Assembly (NCBI GenBank): GCA_009761415.1
Contig: QUOL01000003.1
Span: 1,860,001-1,924,000, forward strand
Direction of reading: 5' to 3'
Source of the DNA: Sarcomyxa edulis
Taxonomy: Eukaryota > Basidiomycota > Agaricomycetes > Agaricales > Mycenaceae
DNA length: 64,000 nt
The notes under the pieces: model-generated
What the model saw: the letters and a program-made list of their open reading frames with translations, nothing else
The model's database searches: none
What the model was told of the DNA's origin: nothing
In this document: piece after piece, positions 46,787 through 60,042 of the stretch
How positions within the stretch are numbered: the first letter of the stretch is position 1
Layout of the letters: each line of letters starts with the position of its first letter
Translations under genes and position numbers: made by a program

Positions 46787-49243
46787 CTAGAAATCAAAAC
46801 CCTGCTGGCGGAAGACTTCTAGGTTAGTCCGGGATTCTGGCTTTGCAAGGTCTGCAAGGTCTGGGCGATTCTATCCCGACATCGATGTTAGCATCAGCCT
46901 GTATAACGCTTCCGTGTATCCTATCTGACTTACCATCGACAAAAGGGTCCTTCGTAAAGTGAACCAGACCTGATCACTAGTTCCACCCGTCGATTCTTGC
47001 ATAGTCAAAGCACTCAAGAAATGTTCAGCAGCTTCCTTATGTGCGCCTATGTTCAAGCCTGTGAGAAATGGGCGTATTATATATCAACGATTCGTAAGCT
47101 CCATAGTAAATTCATCCACTTACAGGCTACCCCAACATTATAAATTGCCCGTGTATATGTAGGACGTAGTCGTAATGCTTCCTGGTATGCACCGAGGGCT
47201 TCCTCTGGTTTACTACCATTGGAAAGCGAGGATCCTAGTCGATTCCATAGAAGATAATCCTGAACGATATATATCGAGTTAGGAGGGACTAATATAGCAA
47301 AACGGTGACTTACATCTGGACGTGCAGCCAGAGCACTCTCAAAGCAGTCTTTGGCCCGATCGTATTCTGCATTTGTGTAGAAGAGAACCCCAAGACCAAT
47401 CTGGACGTCCGGATCTACAACTCCTCGGCTATGTTGTTCGCGAGCGATGTTAAGGAATAGATCAGTAATACGAGTGTGTGTGTCCCATGTAGAATTATTC
47501 GCCATAGCGTTCACGGTGTCTTCAGGTACATGTAATTCGGGGAACCGATTTCGTAGCCAACGTAGAAGCATTTTGTGGGAAGCTTTGTCGTAAGATTCGT
47601 TCGTAAACGAGATAGCTAACGACTGACACCAATAAGTTGAATGAGCGAACGAGCTGCGGAGAAGGATAGAGAAAAGACGAACTAGCATTCCAACACCTGC
47701 GGCACCAGAGGCTTCTGCTCTGGTAACTCCCTCGGAAAGAGCACGCATTCCTGCATCTTCACGCTCATCCATATTGCGAGTTTCACCTAGGAGGATCCAT
47801 GCTTCATAACCACCTTCACCGAGCTCCCCTTGCTGAATGGCAGCTTCCAATAATAGTGCGGCCTCTGATAGCGATCCGTTCTGTTCGAGTAGCATTTTCG
47901 CATCATTGAGAGCGGAGGTTGTGGAGGTGGATGGTCCTAGGTATCGATTATTCTGCTCTGTTCTCGACCGTCAGATGCAATTTAGATATGAGAGAGGATT
48001 TGAATAACCAAAGACATATTCTCCTAGAACGGGCATTCCATCAGAATCAAATTTCAGTGGCGCTTCTCCGTCCAACGGAGTATGCTGGTAACCGCCCAAG
48101 CCACCCTCCCAAGCTTCTTGCATAGCTCCAGCGTAGTCCGTGTCAAGCTCGTCTCGCTGATTCGACATCAGTTGATTAAACTCCGCCTCCCATTTGGCTA
48201 GATCTTCTTGAGGTGGCGGCAGATCGGAATTCTGAAGTTGATCCCAAACACTGGTCCAAAGGTCAGTACTGTGAGTATACGAGCATGCCGTCACTGCTGA
48301 AAACCTTTTGAAATTTATATCCTTGACTTTATCATCCAGATTAGTGATTTTGAGTGCTTCTTCGATGTCAGTAACCCCGGCATCGACTTCGACAATTCGA
48401 GACTTTTCTGTTTGAGCCAAGGAGAGAGATGCTGCTGCTTGAGCGAAGGCTGCTTCAAAATCCGCTTCTCGACCCTTGCCCTTTCCTTTGACAGAGTCGG
48501 AGACTATATTATAACTTTGCAGCGCATTTGAGCCCATGTTCATTCCGTACGCCATTGGGATTGTGCTACCATAGATGCCACCCGAAGACATATAGGACGG
48601 CTGTTGCTGGACTGCGAATTGTCAATTGAGCTGATCCAGGTATTCAGCGAAATACGCACAACCAGGTTGCGAATAAATAGTGCTCTGGGTAGCAAGTCCA
48701 GAGGGCGACAACTGTTGGGGAGGGCTACCGAATTCGGATGCCCAGGCAGCTTGGGTTTTGGATTGCTCGTATGCGCGTAGATGGTTCTGTTGTTCCATTA
48801 GCCATGCATCACTCATCTCTCCACCTCGACCCGCTATATCTCCCATTCGAGCCAATTCAGCCGTTGGGACATGGTGTGTTATGTTGAGCGCAGCGCCTAC
48901 TGCAGAGCTCTGACCGTTGCCTTCAAAGAAGCGACGAGCTAAGGCTACATCATGCGAATTCGCCACTGCCGACGAAGTCACTGGGAGCTGATGGAGCTAG
49001 CAGACCAGATGTTACAATCGACCAATGAAAGAATGATAAGACTCGTACCCGTGTAGATGAAGGCCCTGCTACTCTGTCCTAGGAGAGACGTATAAGTGAG
49101 CGTTTGCGAGAGATACAGCCTTCACTCAAGCCTTCACTCACCTGCTGTAAACTACGATCTCCTTCGGTATGTTTAAGTACTTGCGAAAGTGGATTTGATG
49201 CTACAGCGCATTCCGAGCCAGAAATAAGACCTTGGAATGACAT
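46787..49243 (-). CDS. PEX5: Peroxisomal targeting signal 1 receptor Pex5
   Basis: Several exons on the minus strand. The N-terminus [12 protein letters not shown] carries the conserved Cys12, equivalent to the residue monoubiquitinated for receptor recycling. A disordered N-terminal half contains diaromatic W-x-x-x-F type motifs (WASEF, WEAEF; also WEGGL) that bind Pex14/Pex13. The C-terminal half is made of TPR repeats, for example [65 protein letters not shown] and [26 protein letters not shown], which bind the C-terminal SKL-type signal. The protein ends [10 protein letters not shown]. It shuttles cargo from cytosol to the peroxisome matrix. Exon borders were not all resolved, so no exact length is given. 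Confidence 0.93.
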
Positions 49244-49521
49244 GAAAGGGTATACAGCTGCTAGGTGGTATGATGGAGTGTTGGAGAGAGCCGAAGACGG
49301 GAGGATACTTGAACTTGAATATTATGAATAGAGTTGCAGAGTGCAGTGCCGCCGGCTTCTAATAGCCGTTGGTAGCCGAGTCGGATGTCTTTCAAGTTCA
49401 AGTTATCACCGGCGACCTCCAACTGTAAAACATCTGCGAATTACTATTACACACGCGTACTATCCTCATGAAAAGACTTAGAACTACGAATCAATCTCGA
49501 CCCAAATTCGACGATTCGTCA

Positions 49522-52500
49522 TCATGCACCCCATGCCCATGGACTACGTTGAGCACCCTGTTGTCGGGCCAAATCCTCCAACTCGGTCGCCCTAGCGTTC
49601 GTGCTATCCAAGACGTGGCCCATACCTCCAATTGCTTCACCACATTCAGGGCAGAACGCCCGCTCCATTGCCCCGCCACACTGTAACAAACATCAGAACA
49701 ATTTCACACTTGTATTCGTCGCGCTCACCTCTGTGATGACGAAAGGGTGTCCATTTGGGCAGGTATAAAAATGACCGGTATGACCTATCATGGAGATACA
49801 TATGAGAACTGACACACCATGGAAACAGAATTCATCTCACTGAAATTCAGGGCTTGCACTATCTGGGTTTTCTCTGCCAATGACACGGGCTCGTAAATCG
49901 TATCGTGACGGAGCGATGTTTCGATGTTTCGCCATTCCTCGAGGAAAGAATGACCAGTATCGCTGAAGTTTGCGACGAGCCAAGCCTTTTCCTCTGCTGG
50001 GTCGGGTCGCCGAACAGCCATGTGGGCTTGCTGGATGGAGAACATGTAAGCTTCAGCCTCATCTGCCTTATCTCGTGCCGTGCTAGCCAGGCTCTTTCGG
50101 TCTTTTCTGAGAGCGTTGTTGTAACGTAACATTCCAATATTGAATCTGAATCGCTCCAGTTCAGCCCGCATGATGAAGACCGCCGTTTTCGTCATCTGTC
50201 GCCGGGACTGTGACTCTTCTGCGACTTTGTAGGCAATATCCGAGTCACTAGAACACACGTCCAGTAAAAACTTGCAATATATGGCCCACATATGACGATC
50301 TTCCTGGGAAACGGTCGCCTCCTTCTCGAACGAGGCTTTTATAAGCGCGGAAGCAAGTTCAGCGAGAGTGAACCTAATGTCAAGGGCGGTCCAGAAGGCT
50401 TCCACAACGAAACGTTTATCTGCTCGCGGCTGTGGTTGTCCGACTTTCAACTTTGCCATACGCATGGCATGCTCGGCGGGTCGTCGCGGAGCACGACTCG
50501 GATCGGCCGTCGCAGCATCCATCTCTTGATCGTAGATGCAAGAAAATGCAGCCTCCCATGCATTTATGTGCGCAGAACGCGTCGAAGCAATTTTGACGGA
50601 ACCATTATAGCCTTGAACAAGAGGTTGTACGATCGACTTCCATGCCTTTGCTGCAGGGGCTGAAACACCACAGAACGTTTTGCTGTCGGGATACAATGTC
50701 TCCACTGGAGCAGGAACATACCGCGTCTCTTTGATAATCCCTGCCCGAGCTTTCTGGCGAGTTTTCCGTACGTTTGGAGAAAGCGAAGAGGGAGAATCAG
50801 TTATTTTGCTCCCTAGTTCTTCTAATGCAGATTTCATCGCAGGTCTCTCAACGGATCTTATAGACGTTTGAATGGATGTAATGGCGTGGGACATGCTTGA
50901 GGCGAGATTTCTCTCTAGAATGTCTAGGTCTGCGCGTTTGAAGATACGGCCATATCGAGGAGAGGTGATTGCTGCACGACAGTTAGGACAAACGGGAGGT
51001 TGTTTGAACCCAGGGGGAGGTGTTTCGAGACCGAGCCATGTTTCGTCCGTCTCGTTCCTTCGGTAATACTTCGTCATTTCGCAGTGTCCATCGAGGGTCT
51101 CCACGGTGAAGATATGCCCACACTTGGGAATCGTGATGAGCAGTTCGTCCAGTGTTTCTTGATCAGGGTCAACATCATCGAGTGTCCGATACAAAATAAG
51201 ATCGACAATGTCGGACTTTTGGGACGTGCACAAGGGACATATCTGGATGTTGCAATCCTCTCCGCAAACTGTTCGAAGCAGACCGAAGTTGAAGATTGAT
51301 AAATGAGCTTGTGAAAGAATAAATACCTGATGGACATCTGTGCCCACAATGAAGGATCTTTTCGCAACGCTTATCACAAGGCAATCGAGCGCAAACCTAT
51401 GTAAAACATCAATTGAGGGAATCGTCACGTTAGATGCCATATACTCACCGAACCGCAAGGCACCGGACATTTGTGATGTTGACATTGCCTGAGCCAGACA
51501 TCAATATTTCCCATCGCAGCACAGATAGGTGAGATCCGACTTACCAAGTGCAGGGCTCCTGGCAAGGAGCGCAAGGACTAGAACAATACTTGTTACATCG
51601 TGCATGAGCACATTCCTGACGACACTGCTCCTTGCAAAATTGCGTGTGCTGGTGGTCCACAGAGCAATCATTAGCGCAGATGTGCTCGCAGAACAACGGT
51701 TTCTGACACTGATGTGTCTCGTGCGCGATCCTCTTTATCGGTCTCGCACCCTCAGTGTCATCCTCGTTCACGGCTTGGCACTGATGGCATCGGGATTTGC
51801 AGTCTCGACCACAGCATGCCATGGTGCCGCCACAAAGGTCGACACAGAGCGTTTGGGATGGATCGGCCAAACACTCCATGTCCGCGAGATGCTCGCAACG
51901 AGGAAGTGATTTGGTGACTATCGTACGACAAGGAACTTCAGAAAGATCGTCCATGAAATGACTACAAGGCATATTTCAATATATATGCACGATGGTAATA
52001 TGGGAGACACAGAACACCCACCATGCGACGGTAGTTCGATGCCCACATGGAAGTAGAACATCGGGAATTGGGAACTGGCATTTTCCACATAGATCGGAGC
52101 ATTGCTTGCTACAGGGATGGCTCCTTGGACAAAGCCTTCGGCAACGCTGAGAGCAATTGACCGCTATGTGATTAGGATCATCCGGATGGCACTGTATCAT
52201 TCAAGACTCGTTAGAAGCATACATGTAGTAAATTCAACATGATTACCTTGTAAGGGCATTTATGACCACATCCTAAAAGAAAGTTGCAGGGTCTCAGGCA
52301 ACCACCTACGGCAATTCATATCAGTCGAGAAGTACTCATGATGATAGCGTTGACTTCACCATCGGGAGCAAGCCTTGACAGTCTTCCGGGCTCGGAAACG
52401 TATTCGGTAGTATCAGGATGTTGATGACACGACACTGGTATCCCGTCGCCGATTGCATCTTTTTCTTGGAGTTCATCAATCACTTTCTCCCACATTCGAC

Positions 52501-55500
52501 TTCGTGAGGACAGTTGTAAACTGTTTCCCAATATGAATAATCCTTCTTTTGCTCGGGAAAGAGCAACTAAAAGAAATATGAGAGTCTGGATGTTTTGCTG
52601 CCAGTGACGACTTACCATTGGTGCGGTTCTCCGACTAGTGAACGCGATGAAGAATAGGTGAGCAATCACTTCGAACAAATTTAGTACCCAAGTACCAACT
52701 TTCAAAAATCCAATGTTTCCTTTTCTATCAATGGCCTCCTCGTCAACGGTACCTGAATTTCGTACGAGGGACAAGATTACAATCTAGAGAAATGTCAGCA
52801 CTGCTTAAGGGGATGCATAGAAGTAAACTAACCTTTGCCTCTTCGCCTTGATAGTTATCCACGGTGCGAAGTCGTACCTGAAGCAGTCTATCAATTTGGG
52901 ACTGGGAACAGACAATCTAGTACACTTACACGTTGGGACACTTTCACATGTTCAACACTTGAACTGAAGTCGACTCGATCCTCCTTCTCATCCTCTTGTT
53001 CCGCAAGTGCTATTTGATCTCGTTCATCGATCACGATAGCAACTTCTGTTGCCAACGCATCTCTAACACGCGCAAGTTGACCTAAATAGGCACAAAGAAC
53101 CACGATATCACCCTCCTGCGAATAGCATCCTTGCCTGTACACGATGAACGTCAGCTCTAGCTTGAGACTGTATATTGCACCTACCTGAGGAGGTATAAGA
53201 CCAAGTCCTTGATCATCTCAACCTTGCCGAACAGTCAGTCAAGCCGTGTGATATGAATGATACAGGAACTCACCTCATACATATTATACTTGCTGGCAGA
53301 ATCATCTGCGCCGCCGTTTTCTCGATGATTGTGGGTCAAGAAAAAGACATTTTTTGGGAAACCTCGCACGGATGGATAATTCTTGACAAGATCGTGATCT
53401 TCAAGGTTGGGATAGAGGGTGTTCCTGGTCAATGTTTGTAAATTCTTCGAAGCCCGACGGATAACAAGCGAGCGGACCTAATCAAACTCGAAATTTCTGG
53501 TCTCATTCGGCGTTGTACGTCCAATCGGGACATAGGAAGGCCTGATGTAGCAAGTCGCTCCATTAAAGACATATCAAACTTGTATAATTCGCGTCCTGTC
53601 CGACTGTCCATAGACAAAGCTGTGAATATAATGATGAATCAGAGATCATGTCTAGATAAGGATGCAAGGCTGCGCACAATAGTTGTTCAAATTCGGACGT
53701 AGTTGCAAAGGATCGCCTATGAGAACAAGATGCTCCACGGATGGGACGAGGCTTCCCAACACATGCGCTTCAAGGACTTGCCCTGCCTCCTCCACGAGCA
53801 TTATGCGCGGCGCAACACCCTTCCAATAGTCGTGAACGTTGACTCCAAGGAAACAAATTCTATGTCACTTACTTTCAAGAGGGATGTCAGTTTGGCCGCA
53901 CCTGTGATACAGATAGCCATCAGACCAAGGCAAATTCTTTATTGTAAGATACGAAACACTATACCAGTGGTTGTGCATCCAACAATATCCATATTCTGAA
54001 GGAGCTGTCTTCGAGCCTAAGAGAGTTGAACAACTATTGCAATGTGGCAATTGAGGAATGTGACGTACTTCCTCTCGGCCTTCATTAAATATCTTCTGCG
54101 CTTGTGCGTGCTTGTTGCGCACACGTTCGAAATCCTGTATCTGGACTTCCTGTGTATGGAGTCGCACCTGTTCTGTCCAGAATGCATGTAGTTCCTCTCG
54201 CTCAGATCGTGATAAAGACCAGACTTCATCCAGAATGAGAAGTTCATCCAAGGGCCGATTAGACATGGGTATCGGGGGTTTTTCGGAGAGTCCACTGGCC
54301 AAAAAGAAGTCATGCGGGTCTTGTAGGTCAGATACATTCAGGTTCGCAGTTGTCGAAGGTTTCGGTGATACGGGAGATTGAAGGGAAATCACTGAACTGG
54401 AATTCAGCGAAGCAGGATTGGGCAATACTGCTGGGGCTGGGACTGGGGCTGAGCTTGGAGGTGCCGGCCAATTGTTTTGCCAAGACTCTTCGAGAGCAAC
54501 TTCCTCGTCGAATTCGTCGTGTTCGTCGTCAACTTCCTCGAATTCCAGGTTCTCTTGACCAGGAGCAGTATTTTGTAACGCGACAAACTTGTTCGAAGAC
54601 GGTCGATCTCCCTGGCGAACCCGAGCCGGAGTTTGAATGACGTCCAAGGTCTGGAGAAAGTCGATATCTCCCGCAGTCCTCCAGAACGCGTAGATGGAGT
54701 GGTCAACTTCTTCAGCTCGCCCATGCCGCCCCGCGCGCTCCCAGCCTTCATCACTATGAACATCTTTAATGATCTTAATCCACTGGGGAGCCTCGACAAT
54801 GTACTCGTGATGCACCGGATATTGTATTTGCAGATACTGGAGTATATCTTGTGAATCGATGTGCGTTTTCAGATACTGTCTCATCAGGTCCTTAATCTCT
54901 TCCTCGACTTTCTTCAACTTGTAGTGATGACGGCCGAAAGAACGATCCAAGCGTGACTTGCCTGCGACAAGTTCAAGTGTCTCGATGGAGTACTTTGATA
55001 TTCTCTCATCAGCAGAGCGCGACCCAAGCCGTACTAGTTTATCGGTGATACCAGCATCTAACACTGAAGAGAGCATATGATCGAGGGCGTGATTGGTGAA
55101 CGCGATCATGAGGATAGGCCTGATCTTGTTGGCGATCAAAATACGAATCAGTTCGACACCAGTGTAAGACTGTAAAACGTAACTCGTGAGCACGTCGCTT
55201 AGCAAAAGATTTAGTATAAAAACAACTCACTTTCCCCGTTCCAGGTGGCCTGCAATATGTGAGAATAAATGGGTTTGGTCACACAATGGTGATCTAGACG
55301 ACGCACCCTTGAATCAGAGTCACTTCCCGTGTCAAAGCACTGATAATTGAATCAGCCTGACTGGGGTCAAGGCGACTTCCTGGTCTTCTCAATTCTTGGC
55401 GGGCGAAATTGATAGAAGCGGGATCGTTGACAGATAACGTCAAGTCTTGGGGATCTTCTGCAAAGAGAGACGAGAGCTGGTACCGGAATCCGGGGATGGA

Positions 55501-57964
55501 CGCATATGCAGGGGGACTGATGTTAACGGTGCGAAGATAATTGTCCGGTCTATGCGTCAAGTACCTGCCGAAGGGAATGCTTTCCGGTTCAACGCAAAGT
55601 GCTTCCAAAAAAGGTTTGATAGCTTCGAACATTATCGGAGCTTCTACTAACAGCTTCGTATCGGAGCTCCTTTCGGGGCTCTTGAGGGCGCTAAGGATGC
55701 GTAATTCCACACTTGAATCAAAGAAAACAACCCGCACGGCTAGAACTTCTTTGCTTTGTTTGACCGAGTCAGTGACATCCCGTAGGCTGCTGGCAAGTAC
55801 GCCGAGGTATACATCCACGTCGGTTCCGCTCTTCCAGATGAGAGCAATCAAACCACCTTGCATCATTCGTTTCCCGGACATTCCTTCCCAAAAAGCAACA
55901 CGAGCTTTGGTCTGAGAATCACGTGCACGTCCAGGAGGCGCGTCCAATGTGAGACTGACGGAAATACCGCGACGATCAGGGAAGAGCGACTTGAAGTGGA
56001 CGTTGGTGTAGACGTTGAACATAACGCCGTCCTGACCTTCCGAACGATACTTGCCACCACGATTCTTTGCTATCTCCGAGAGTCTTGTCTTTTTGCCTGG
56101 ACTTGTCTGCAGATCATTGCGGACCAGTTTAACGGATGCCCGCAAGGGAGCACTATACAATGGAACAAGTCAGTCCAGTTCTGAGATGTTAGCAATTGTA
56201 TCTGAAGAGAAACATACTTCAGTTCCTCTCGAAGCAAGCGGAATTGGATGTCTAGTAATCTCTCCATACTGTCAGGGGGGTGTGGATGCGGGGAGTCATA
56301 AAAATTGGCCGGAAGAAACGGAGGAATATTCGAGACAAGCTCCTGGTGGGTGGGGGCAATGCGAATATCTTGTATCTCGACGTAATCGTTATCGTGACGT
56401 GGTCCTTCAGGGCGAAGACCACCCGGTGGGTCGTAGGTTGCCTTTAGAGCTGCGGTAACAGCACGATTCAATCCAGTAGCGGAAGCTGACGTCAACGTAG
56501 AGCCGACAGTTTGTTGGGCGCGTACGTCCGCTTTGTTCTGCTCACGGTCTACAATGGTGACAAGACGGTCAAGCTTGTTGCCGAGATGATTAATTATATG
56601 GGCGCGTGCTCCGTCAGACGTATCTTTGAAAGGGTCGTCGAATGTGGGGGGGACTGAAGAAATTCCCTGAATCCAACTATCCATCCAACCCCGGAGGTTA
56701 TGAATCATAGGGGTCAATTGAGGGTAGAGAGAGACTGCGTTCTTGAAACGAGTTAGACACCTGAGAGCAAATACAGTTGAATACATATATGTTGATCCAA
56801 CACCGATATTGATGTTGCTCACTCGAACAGGATACATATCAATGAAGCGAAGACCTGACTCCCCATAGTGGGAGCTGTGATCTGAGGGTCTTTAAACGAT
56901 CGTAATTGTACGACGTTGTCCATACACTCTTCGATAGTTTTTCTGATCCGGTCGAAATTCTCCATAATACGCATGTACAACGCGCTATAATATATGCTTA
57001 GACGGTGTGAGATGATGTGATGCATCCCTGCTTACTTCACTAAATGGCTGAGGGTGCTTTTTACTACGGAATCGGACGAAAAAAACTATGAAGCCATCGT
57101 CAGGAAGATTCAAGTGCCGACAGAACAGAGAAGCACATACACGCAGCAGCGGCAAGAAACCCCTTTGAAAAGAGAGAATAGCCATGCTGGATCCTGCACG
57201 TATCGAGACCGGAGTCCATTGTAGGATGTCATTTATACGAAGGATACCGTTTCCCTATCTCGACGTCAGAAAAACATAACATATCACGACTAGCTAATGC
57301 TCACCTCGGCTATTGAAGAGAGGAAAAGCTAGCATAGTGTCGTCAGACATAGCGTGCGATCCTAGAGGATGGCAAACGCACCTGTCCATCTTCTGTAGTC
57401 TGTTTAGCAGTCAGTATAGCACTGCAATAACTCGAAAACCTGATCACTCACCCACGACGTGTTTGTGGAACTGACACTGTTGAAGGGAATCAAGAAGGCG
57501 TAAACTTCGACTGTCTTCTTAAATCTAAAATCATCTCTCAAGAATCGTTGTAGATGCTGATGGGCTTCAGCCGGTGAAGTCAGGTTGGAAGGGCTCGGAA
57601 AGTAGACATCGGTGCCTGTCCCGGTTATTCTGGCCAGTCCAGCCTCAGTAAGAAACGGCGCAATCGTTTCGAAAGCAGAAGATTCATTGCTACTCCCACG
57701 CCGTCGAGTCTGAGACTCGCTGGAGGGCGTTATGTGTCTGAAGCGACACCCAAACTCTCGTCTGCAAGCGCCCGTTGTCCAGAAAAAGTTGCACACCCCA
57801 GGCGGTACATTGGTGGGCCTAGGTTGAGGCGGCCTAAGGTCTTCTCTGGAAGGACCAGGGGAGGCTGACCTTCCGGCGTCGTCCCTGTGAAGAAACTGAC
57901 ATTGGTCGCCGCGACGACAACCACCAGGTTTGTTGTAAAAATTGCAAGGCTTGCGTGGGGGCAT
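49522..57964 (-). CDS. ZNFX1/NFX1-type SF1 RNA helicase with CCCH, NFX1 and RZ zinc fingers
   Basis: A very large intron-rich gene. The N-terminus MPPRKPCNFYNKPGGCRRGDQC and VCNFFWTTGACRREFGCRFRH are two CCCH fingers. A long helical region leads to the helicase core: Walker A (TLIQGPPGTGKS, near 55250-55180), FTNHALDHML, Walker B region VEEAGQVLEAHVLGSLVP with IGDPLQLRP, RRMRPEIS, and VDNYQGEEAKIVILSLVR with NVALSRAKEGLFILGN. A run of NFX1-type zinc fingers follows (repeated C-x-x-C/H-x-x-C), and the C-terminus carries an RZ-type finger (YTCPNGHPFVITECGGAM..CPEC). Homologues include animal ZNFX1 and fission yeast Hrr1, which work in small-RNA pathways. An RNA-silencing role here is inference. 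The start is the Met just before the first finger. Exon borders were not all resolved. Confidence 0.88.
55231..55249 (-). other. 19-nt exon carrying the Walker A core
   Basis: This tiny exon encodes the PPGTGK part of the helicase P-loop. The preceding Gly comes from a codon shared with the exon upstream, and the Ser after the Lys comes from the exon downstream. Both ends have GT..AG sites. Confidence 0.7.
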
Positions 57965-58349
57965 GGGAAGTGATAAGGTTGAAAGGGTCCACAAGTCAAC
58001 GCGAGACATATATATGGTCAATAGGCGCCTTAGGTTCAATCGATGACCCATATTAGATAGAAGAGTTTGAATTCCCCTCGAGGCTTCATTCGGTCTGACG
58101 GCATCTCCGTTGCCTATTGTTCGGTTACGGCGCTGGAGAAGCAAGCTGTCGAGTTTCCAAGGTCCAGGCTATCGCTAGTCTTCAGTGTACAGTCAGAGAG
58201 ATAGAGATGAGCGATGAACTACATACGTTCCATGGTCGAGATATCTGCCGCTGAGTTGAAATATGCGTGGGAAGAAAGGTAAACGTGATTTCGAAATTCG
58301 CACTGGCAGGTCGCCTCACCGGTAACCCTTAAGCTTAAGCTTGTCCGCG
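57965..58349. promoter_or_regulatory. Divergent promoter region, helicase / ETF alpha
   Basis: 385 bp lie between two genes transcribed away from each other. The palindrome-like CTTAAGCTTAAGCTT occurs near 58329-58342, just upstream of the ETF start. Nothing else was recognised. Confidence 0.5.
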
Positions 58350-59511
58350 ATGTTGCGATTATCGTCGTCCGTCTGTCGAAGATCTTTCGCTCGGGCCTAT
58401 GCAACGGCAGCTCCCCCTCATGCTCTTGTTCTTCTCGAACATCGACAGGGAGTAATCGAGTCTGGCTCTCTTTCAGCTCTCACCGCCGCGGAACAATTGG
58501 GCGGCAAAGTTACTGGCCTCATCGTTGGTGCACCGGGACAAGTAGAGAATCTTGTAAATGAATCAAAGAAGTAAGCAAGTCTCTCTACTATTCCCTGGAC
58601 CCTGTACTCATCGGTGGCGCGTGTCTAGACTGAAAGGGCTCACTTCCCTACTTCACTCCTCGTCACCGCAGTACGAGTTTCCCTTGCCGGAATCAATATC
58701 TCCACTTATAGAAGATCTCTTGAAATCCAAGTCTTCTGCATTCACACACGTTGTCTCTGCCCATTCATCATCAGCCAAATCACTTTTGCCTCGCGTCGCC
58801 GCTCAGCTCGATGTCCCCGCCATCTCCGATATCACTTCCGTGCAGCACGATCCTTCTTCAAACAGCACCACGTTCACACGTCCCATATACGCGGGTAACG
58901 CAATTGCGACTGTTCGAGCACCCTCCTCCATCTCTATAAAATTCTTCACCGTTCGGAGTACTGCATTCGCTGCCGCCCCCTCGTCAGGCGGAACCGAGAT
59001 CGAAGTCACAGCCCTTGATCCTGTAGATGTTCCAGACATTCCTACGCAGCACATTGGCACTTCTCTTACCAAATCAGATCGTCCAGAATTAGGCGTCGCG
59101 AGTAGAGTTGTGTCCGGAGGTCGTGCTTTGAAGGATGCAAAAACATTCGATGCGACACTTTTCCCATTGGCTGACGCACTGGGTGCTGCGATCGGTGCCT
59201 CCCGTGCTGCTGTCGATGCTGGTTATGCGGACAACTCGCTTCAAGTCGGGCAAACAGGGAAAATCGTTGCACCGGAGTTATACATCGCTGTCGGAATATC
59301 TGGCGCTATTCAGCATTTGGCTGGAATGAAAGATTCCAAGCTCATTGTTGCCATCAACAAGGTATTGGAGTTTATCGTGTTATTTGCTCTTAGTTGCTGA
59401 TTATCGTACCAACAGGATCCGGATGCACCTATATTCCAAGTTGCGGACGTTGGACTCGTAGCAGACTTGTTCCAAGCTGTTCCAGAGATAGTCGAGAAGT
59501 TAAAACAATAG
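58350..59511 (+). CDS. AIM45: Electron transfer flavoprotein alpha subunit, mitochondrial
   Basis: Three exons (58350-58570, 58629-59361, 59416-59511) give 349 residues. The Arg/Ser presequence ([19 protein letters not shown]) is followed by the ETF N-terminal domain ([28 protein letters not shown]) and the C-terminal FAD-binding domain: [45 protein letters not shown] and [28 protein letters not shown]. With the beta subunit it accepts electrons from matrix acyl-CoA dehydrogenases and passes them to ETF-ubiquinone oxidoreductase. Identity is near certain. The yeast gene name is AIM45. Confidence 0.96.
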
Positions 59512-60042
59512 TGGATGGCGCGTACAGAACACTCAATTTGTATTCCATGACAGCAAGTATTGAACCACGAAGCGCGTCTCTATCTGCGAACCAAGCGTTC
59601 AGTGTTCCAGAGTCATCAGTATTCTAACATGGTTAGAAGAGGAGATATCATTGACGAACTTTATTGTCTGATAGCATACCTTTCCACTGGCACGTTCCTT
59701 GGATTTCCTCAAACATATGAATCGTGTCAGACTCCAGCGTCAGCACATCTATCTTTTACCACTTCATGTACGCCTAGCTTCCCAAGGGATTAAGATTCTC
59801 GGTATCGAGCTCACTAAAGCCCCGATGTCCCATGTAGGCTCGTGGCAGTACTTAGCGCGCCAGAAGCGGTTCAGTTCAAATTTATCTTTGGTCATGTTGT
59901 GTCTGAAGGCCATCGCTATCTTAAGGAGGAGGAGGAGGTCTTGGAAGCGAGTCGTTGTGCCACTCGGTGCACAGAGATTCGACCGGGTACCAAATCATAC
60001 TACCTGATTATTTCAAAGTAAGGCAGTAGATGAGGTTACGAT
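59512..60042. other. Convergent intergenic, 531 bp
   Basis: It lies between the 3' ends of ETF alpha and the phosphatase. Open frames here are short and show no known domain. Confidence 0.5.
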
